This document shows positions 59,752 to 64,000 of a stretch of DNA of 64,000 bases, piece by piece (within the stretch, counting starts at the first letter, position 1; every line of letters begins with the position of its first letter). Origin of the DNA: Prevotella sp. (GTDB lineage Bacteria > Bacteroidota > Bacteroidia > Bacteroidales > Bacteroidaceae); the NCBI GenBank assembly GCA_017413085.1, contig JAFPVC010000059.1, positions 1 to 64,000 of the forward strand, read 5' to 3'. Position numbers and translations under genes: made by a program. The notes below the pieces were generated by a model. That model was not told the origin of the DNA. It worked only from the letters and a program-made list of their open reading frames with translations, and ran no database searches.

Positions 59752-60702
59752 CTACAACTCTACGGCGGCGTTAATCATCAGACTTGATGAGTTGACATGG
59801 TACTTGCCGTATGAAAGGTTGAGCTTGAAGCGGTCAAGCAACAGGCCGGCACCTATGGACAGGCCGGCACCGTGGGCACTCTTTGAACCATCGGTCAGGT
59901 TGGTGGTCTTCATTGAGTATGAACGGCGGGCATTGTAGCCACCGGCTATATAGAACTGCTCCGTGAGCATGACATCAACACCGATGCAGGCGTGGCGCAA
60001 CAGTGCATAGTCCCAGTGGTTGAGGTCGGCAAACGTGAGCGACACCCTAAGCGGTGAGTTCCGGAAATGGTATGACGCACCGATAAGCACATCGAGCGGC
60101 AGCGACTCAAAGTCGTCGTTGTAGGCAGAAAGCTGTCCGCCCAGGTTCTTCACGGCAAAGGATGCCGAGAAATCATTTGTGGGGTCGTAATAGTTCAGTC
60201 CGAGGTCGATTGCCGCCGCCGTACTGGTATAGCTGCCTATTTTCGAGTAGACAAACTTGGCTCCTATACCTCCCACGAGTTTCTTTGCCAGAGTATATGA
60301 AAGCAGACCTTCGAAGGCAATGTCTGACGAAGAGAACGTGCCAGACTGCACGTCGTTCTCGTCCACCTCGATTAATTTGCCGTAGTTTACGTAGTGTATG
60401 GCACCGCCGGCGGTCGCCTTGTCGTTAATGATGTCGGTGTAGTTTGCCGTATACATACCCACACCGTCCATGTAGTTCATATAGCCCACGGTGACAGTCC
60501 TGCCGCCAACCGACGACAGCAAAGCAGGATTTGACAATGCCAGCGTGGCATCGTCTTCTATGATAGATATGTTGTCGCCGCCGAGGGCTGCTGCGTGTGC
60601 ACTCTCAGGCAGGCGCAGGAAATTGAAAGCCGTCTGGCTCTCCTGCGCCCTCGCAGTGGTTGCCAGCGTGGCGAGCACGGAAAAAATGATAAGCTTATTC
60701 AT
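59752..60702 (-). CDS. porQ: PorQ-like T9SS outer-membrane protein
   Basis: 316 residues. Signal peptide to ARA/Q (about 19). PorQ hallmarks: FNFLRLPESAHAAALGGDNI, SIIEDDATLALSNPALLSS and repeated beta-strands with terminal hydrophobic residues, ending AAVEL. A 14-strand barrel of the FadL/PorV type. Works with PorU, PorV and PorZ in attaching cargo. No other por genes are adjacent; sprA and porE lie 12 and 3 kb away. Confidence 0.85.
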   Translation of the reverse strand: MNKLIIFSVLATLATTARAQESQTAFNFLRLPESAHAAALGGDNISIIEDDATLALSNPALLSSVGGRTVTVGYMNYMDGVGMYTANYTDIINDKATAGGAIHYVNYGKLIEVDENDVQSGTFSSSDIAFEGLLSYTLAKKLVGGIGAKFVYSKIGSYTSTAAAIDLGLNYYDPTNDFSASFAVKNLGGQLSAYNDDFESLPLDVLIGASYHFRNSPLRVSLTFADLNHWDYALLRHACIGVDVMLTEQFYIAGGYNARRSYSMKTTNLTDGSKSAHGAGLSIGAGLLLDRFKLNLSYGKYHVNSSSLMINAAVEL

Positions 60703-60754
60703 TATTAGAATAACGCTTGCACCGCTGGTTTATTGTGCGGAAAAAATCCATTCT

Positions 60755-61294
60755 TCAGAAGTAAAGCGTAACCTTCTGGTATCCTTTCTCGGGTTCAGTC
60801 ACCACGGGCGTAGGAAACTTGAATTTGCCTATCTCATCGAACACCCACAGCAGTTCTTCATTGCTGTAGACGTCAAACAGGCATTTCTTCGACACGATAT
60901 TGGTGCAATACACGTCGCCGTTGTCGTTAATCAGCACGTCGAACTCCATGATGAACTGATGCGGATAGTTGCTGTTGTCGTTGCGGGCGAGGCACTGCAG
61001 CGTGTGAATCTTAATGTCGTCGAAGATGCCATACACCTTTTCCTTAGCAGCCCACAACGGTTTCTTGGTTGCAATCTCAAACTCCGTCTTCGTCTGCTCT
61101 ATCCTGCCGGCCTTCTCAGATATGTCGCCTATGCTGTAGTAATAGAACTTATATCTGGGGTGGAAACGTTCCTTTATCGTGCGACCATTATATGTCTCCG
61201 TCCTGGTGTTTCCCTGTGCGCATATTGGTGAGGCAGGATATATTGACAGCAATAACAACAACAATGGTAATATGAAGATGTGTTTTTTCATCAT
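60755..61294 (-). CDS. Exported protein of unknown function (about 179 aa)
   Basis: Signal peptide FILPLLLLLLSIYPASPICA then NTRTETYNGRTIKERFHP. The C-terminal half resembles a TonB-C-like fold (FDVLINDNGDVYCTNIVSKK, LLWVFDEIGKFKFPTPVVTE), which is inference. I chose ATG 61294 because the -7 box is at 61325-61332. Confidence 0.65.
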   Translation of the reverse strand: MMKKHIFILPLLLLLLSIYPASPICAQGNTRTETYNGRTIKERFHPRYKFYYYSIGDISEKAGRIEQTKTEFEIATKKPLWAAKEKVYGIFDDIKIHTLQCLARNDNSNYPHQFIMEFDVLINDNGDVYCTNIVSKKCLFDVYSNEELLWVFDEIGKFKFPTPVVTEPEKGYQKVTLYF

Positions 61295-61324
61295 AACATT
61301 TAAAGTTTTAGTTAATCGTTTGTG

Positions 61325-61332
61325 CAAAGATA
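61325..61332 (-). promoter_or_regulatory. -7 box (TATCTTTG) for the exported protein
   Basis: TATCTTTG on the minus strand, about 31 bases before the ATG. Confidence 0.5.
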
Positions 61333-61543
61333 GAAAAAAAAAGCGTATGAGAATACTTTTTAATTGCTTTTAACATATTTTTAACATCCATGAATATCTG
61401 GAAACTATTTCCTGCCGAGATATTCAGCACGTACGTGCCGTCGGTGATGCCTGGGGTGATGCTGATGAAGTCGAGAACGGATTCGGCGCAGCCGTCACGC
61501 GACCGCATGGACTGATTACACAATGACACTTTTTTGCCCGTTT

Positions 61544-61797
61544 TGCTTACACAATGACTTTTTGAAACAGTCGTCCGCGCCGTGCAATCTGGAGATTTCA
61601 GCACAGCGAAAACACAGTTTAAACATGAAAAAAACGAAAAACCGCAGCAAGTTTTGTGGACTTATTGCGGTTTTTCGTTGTAATCAGTATGCTTTTACAT
61701 CGCAATCAGGCCCCAATTACACTGTAATTAGGTTGCGATTACATGGTAATTAGGCCTCGATTACAGTGTAATTAGGCCCCAATTACAGTGCCTAAAA
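61544..61797. repeat. Diverged dispersed repeat with GATTAC/AATTAGG array
   Basis: Opens TTTTGCTTACAC like the 384-bp repeats. It contains a 12-bp perfect hairpin (CGAAAAACCGCA 61635-61646 with 61666-61677), then about eight units of GTAATTAGGCCCCAATTACA type to 61797. A frame at 61400-61510 (minus) has protein-like text (ISITPGITDGTYVLNIS) but no credible gene. 61798-61989 holds nothing I can name. Confidence 0.6.
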
Positions 61798-61989
61798 AAC
61801 GTCCTAAAACCTAACTACTTATCAAACAACACGTTGACAAACCCCTCCATATTTCCGCTGTACGAAACCGTGGGAAAGTTTTTTTCAAATACGCGAGTAT
61901 TCAGGCGGTTGAGAAAATCACAGTGTCACGATAACTGCCGTTTCTGTGACACTGTGATATGTGTGGCACTTATGTCCTCGGTTTTGGCA

Positions 61990-62053
61990 TTACCACCATC
62001 TCACCTTTCCGTTTTCGAAGTTGAAGATGCGCTCCTCGCGGCCGCCGGTGTAA
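61990..62053 (-). pseudogene. Very short C-terminal gene remnant
   Basis: The minus strand reads YTGGREERIFNFENGKVRWW then stop, protein-like text with a typical C-terminal aromatic end. Only 20 codons, cut at about 62053 next to the permease remnant. Weak on its own. Confidence 0.3.
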
Positions 62054-62060
62054 GGAGAAG

Positions 62061-62186
62061 ATGGAGTATATCGGCATCGGCGCACTTATCGGCATACGCA
62101 TCGTAAAGCTTTTCCCCGAAAAAGCCTTTCGCAGGTTCATACAGATTGTCACCATACTGTCTGTCGCCATGATGCTGGTACAGTAG
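62061..62186 (+). pseudogene. TauE/SafE permease C-terminal remnant
   Basis: Reads MEYIGIGALIGIRIVKLFPE then KAFRRFIQIVTILSVAMMLV and stop: the last helix pair of TauE/SafE anion exporters (GALIG-R-KLFPEKAFRRFI-I pattern). The other about 200 residues are gone. The initial ATG may be fortuitous. Confidence 0.5.
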
Positions 62187-62198
62187 CACAAAAACCTA

Positions 62199-63065
62199 TC
62201 ACACCTGTGAGTATTTCTCTCTATATTGCAATGGTGACACCTTGGTATGCCGCTTGAATACATTATTGAAATATGCCATGTCATCATAACCCAAAGACAG
62301 AGCAATCTGCTTGACAGACAATGAAGTAGTAACCAATAGCAATTCCGCACGCTCTATCTTCTTTGCCGTAACATACGCATTAGGGGTATGCGACACTTCC
62401 CTCTTAAACATCCTGATAAAATGGTCTTTCGACATACAAGCCACCTTTGCAAGCTCATCCATATTGACACGCCTGCCTATGTTTTCCCTTATATATGTCA
62501 GCGACCGCTCTATACGCTCATCTTTTACACGCTTCTCCGCAGTGGCATGGCGCAGGAAACGAGAGAGCAGAAGAAGGATAATGCCTGTTGACTCCACCTT
62601 GTCGCAAACAGAGCGTTGCTGATTGTTCTGTATGTTACTGATTAAAGTAGTGCGGTTATCATAGCTCTCCGGGTCCGACTGGTTCAGTTTCATTCCCGGA
62701 TTGACCTCACACAACCGCTTCATAAGATTCTGGTCATCATTAGCAGCTTCCACCTCCACGGGAAACTTCCAGTCATCCCAAAAGCTGCCACCATAAGAGG
62801 GGTCTTCATATAAATGCAGGTAATAGTGAGAGAAACTGCCTTTACATATATTACTATGCATAGTATATGGCGGAACAAGATACAGATGATGCGGCAGGAG
62901 GGACACTATGCCGTCAGGCAGCTCGACCTGAGCGTCACCGTCCACCACGTAATAGAGCCTGGCAAACGGACTACGCACATTCCTCCAATTCCAGTCGCCG
63001 CAATGTCTTGCGAACCCCACATTGAGCATCAGCAGGGGGAAATTATATAAGGGGCCTTCATTCAT
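62199..63065 (-). CDS. AraC-family transcriptional regulator
   Basis: 288 residues: N-terminal cupin-type ligand domain (YYVVDGDAQVELPDGIVSLL, PHHLYLVPPYTMHS) and C-terminal double HTH (DELAKVACMSKDHFIRMFKR; VKQIALSLGYDDMAYFNNVF). Divergent from the glycosidase-like gene at 63440, which it probably controls in response to a sugar. The ATG lies 8 bases after the -7 box, so the mRNA may be leaderless. Confidence 0.87.
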   Translation of the reverse strand: MNEGPLYNFPLLMLNVGFARHCGDWNWRNVRSPFARLYYVVDGDAQVELPDGIVSLLPHHLYLVPPYTMHSNICKGSFSHYYLHLYEDPSYGGSFWDDWKFPVEVEAANDDQNLMKRLCEVNPGMKLNQSDPESYDNRTTLISNIQNNQQRSVCDKVESTGIILLLLSRFLRHATAEKRVKDERIERSLTYIRENIGRRVNMDELAKVACMSKDHFIRMFKREVSHTPNAYVTAKKIERAELLLVTTSLSVKQIALSLGYDDMAYFNNVFKRHTKVSPLQYREKYSQV

Positions 63066-63073
63066 AACAGGTG

Positions 63074-63081
63074 CAAAGATA
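63074..63081 (-). promoter_or_regulatory. -7 box (TATCTTTG) for the AraC gene
   Basis: TATCTTTG on the minus strand; only 8 bases to the ATG at 63065. Confidence 0.5.
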
Positions 63082-63157
63082 CTACTTTATTTTTATATAT
63101 ATCGTTTTTTTACAATAAAATATCTTTATTTTCCACTATTTATATCGATTTTATCAT

Positions 63158-63165
63158 TACCTTTG
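63158..63165 (+). promoter_or_regulatory. -7 box (TACCTTTG) for the glycosidase-like gene
   Basis: TACCTTTG is followed by a seven-codon frame MKKKFLI (63194-63217) that ends at the edge of the 193-nt element. It may be a leader peptide or the stump of an interrupted signal peptide. Confidence 0.5.
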
Positions 63166-63215
63166 CACCTGACACAAGAATATGCAATTATAATGAAGAA
63201 AAAATTCCTAATATA

Positions 63216-63408
63216 AGGTGGGGTCTAATAATTCCCACTGTCAGATTTTTGAATTTATTTTGAGGGCAAAATGTTAGCTGATAAGGAAGCATAGCGGGCT
63301 ATGTGACCGCAGAAGCTAGCAGTTTGCACCAAAAGAAAACAAAAATATGACATAATGATATTCATATAATTGACTAATTTAACTCGTGGGAATTTTTAGA
63401 ACCCACCA
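63216..63408 (+). ncRNA. 193-nt structured leader element, copy B
   Basis: Terminal arms 63216-63238 and 63386-63408 pair as in copy A with the same T-T mismatch. Inner stem TGTTAGCT (63272-63279) with AGCTAGCA (63314-63321): relative to copy A three base pairs changed on both sides and the G-U wobble is kept. Apical hairpin CATAG-CGGG-CTATG at 63290-63303 is identical. It lies between the -7 box and the start of the gene at 63440, same sense orientation as copy A. Confidence 0.6.
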
Positions 63409-63439
63409 TAATAAAAAGCATCAAACCGAATCAACAGCA

Positions 63440-64000
63440 ATGAAAAAACTAATCCTTTTTGTTTCAACAACCTTCATAGCACTTTCAATGAGTGCACAGA
63501 CAATCGTAAATGGAGGACAATTCAAAGATCGCATCCTTCCGATGCAAGGCTCTGTCACCAAGTCTGCAGAACAAACCATCTGGGGACAGGAAGGTGTGCA
63601 AGGCAGATTTCTTGACAATGGTGCGGAACCAGCCTCTACCACTGACGGCAAACCGACATTGTCATATTGGGGAGGAAATATCATGAAGGATGCAAACGGC
63701 ATTTACCATATGTATCTCGCAGGATGGGATGCTACTCAAAGAGCACACAGTTACTGGTCAAAATCAGATATCTATCATCTCACCTCAACAAGTCCTCAGG
63801 GACCTTTCAATCTAACAGAGAACTATAACATCGGTGTTGGACACAATCCAACAGTGTTTCAAGCAGCAGACGGGACTTATGTGCTTTATGCTCTGATAAA
63901 CAACACAACAGCTTATAGATACACATCTAAAACATTTGGTGACTCGTGGGGCGCTAAGGAACTGATGCCCACCAACCTTCGTGATAGGGCACTATCAACG
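63440..64000 (+). CDS. Secreted glycosidase-like beta-propeller protein (partial)
   Basis: 187 codons, open to the window edge. Signal peptide LILFVSTTFIALSMSAQ, then VNGGQFKDRILPMQG, YWGGNIMKDANGIYHMYLAG and AADGTYVLYALINNTTAYRY. These blade-type repeats (DxxGxYHMY) are typical of five-bladed GH43/GH117-like or sialidase-like glycosidases. The catalytic acids cannot be assigned on this fragment. Preceded by the structured element and controlled presumably by the divergent AraC protein. Confidence 0.65.
   Translation, partial: MKKLILFVSTTFIALSMSAQTIVNGGQFKDRILPMQGSVTKSAEQTIWGQEGVQGRFLDNGAEPASTTDGKPTLSYWGGNIMKDANGIYHMYLAGWDATQRAHSYWSKSDIYHLTSTSPQGPFNLTENYNIGVGHNPTVFQAADGTYVLYALINNTTAYRYTSKTFGDSWGAKELMPTNLRDRALST

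Noticed and set aside
61308-61604. 98-aa minus-strand open frame
   Set aside because: Runs through repeat and promoter sequence; only a short stretch is protein-like, and no family could be named.

Overview
The window looks like a chromosomal segment of a Prevotella-like member of the Bacteroidales. The evidence is three type IX secretion genes (sprA, porE, porQ), a Bacteroidota-type malic enzyme, many lipoprotein and signal-peptide genes, and repeated Bacteroidota promoter boxes (TAnnTTTG, here mostly TAACTTTG, TACCTTTG or TATCTTTG) just upstream of genes. Intergenic spaces carry short A/T-rich dispersed repeats typical of this group. I saw no rRNA, tRNA or CRISPR array.

Layout. 0-8.4 kb is an accessory island of decaying genes: a partial secreted protein, a truncated KilA-N gene, a truncated FKBP, a truncated FISUMP-domain gene, a Fic-like remnant, RhuM, and a co-directional cassette with a complete DpnI-type endonuclease. 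Both GATC methylase genes of that cassette are broken: a 103-aa Dam/DpnM stub and a 5'-truncated DpnA-like gene. 8.6-13.3 kb holds a lipoprotein, a YqiA-like esterase, a beta-carbonic anhydrase, and a Na/Pi transporter fused to a PhoU-like region and a C-terminal PhoB-type winged helix. 13.3-21.9 kb is an AraC regulator diverging from a nine-gene redox/detoxification operon. 22-26.5 kb holds a DUF2147 protein, a Schlafen/AlbA_2 protein, and an AraC regulator diverging from a ferritin-like, small winged-helix and MBL-rubredoxin gene set. 27.4-31.6 kb is a mosaic of gene remnants (ZIP, flavin reductase, murI, WYL regulator) around a 251-bp direct repeat. 32-39.5 kb is core metabolism and wall (malic enzyme, PBP4, aminopeptidase P, NadB). 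39.6-48.3 kb is the 2665-aa SprA and RuvA. 48.4-58.6 kb includes a dockerin/FISUMP protein, HigBA, a POT transporter, an AICAR formyltransferase, DHFR, PorE, TatD and a polyprenyl synthase. 58.8-64 kb holds lipoproteins, PorQ, repeats, remnants, an AraC regulator and a divergent, partial glycosidase-like gene.

Most striking: (1) two 193-nt elements (13047-13239 and 63216-63408) have a 23-bp closing stem and an inner 8-bp stem with three compensatory changes. Both lie between promoter and start codon of unrelated genes, in the same orientation relative to the mRNA, which makes a structured leader RNA (or an RNA-like mobile repeat) plausible. (2) A DpnI-type restriction enzyme with intact catalytic and zinc residues beside dead GATC methylases. 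(3) The transporter-PhoU-winged-helix fusion, which itself follows one of the 193-nt leaders. (4) Several dispersed repeat families, including a 384-bp pair and arrays of GATTAC-type palindromes.
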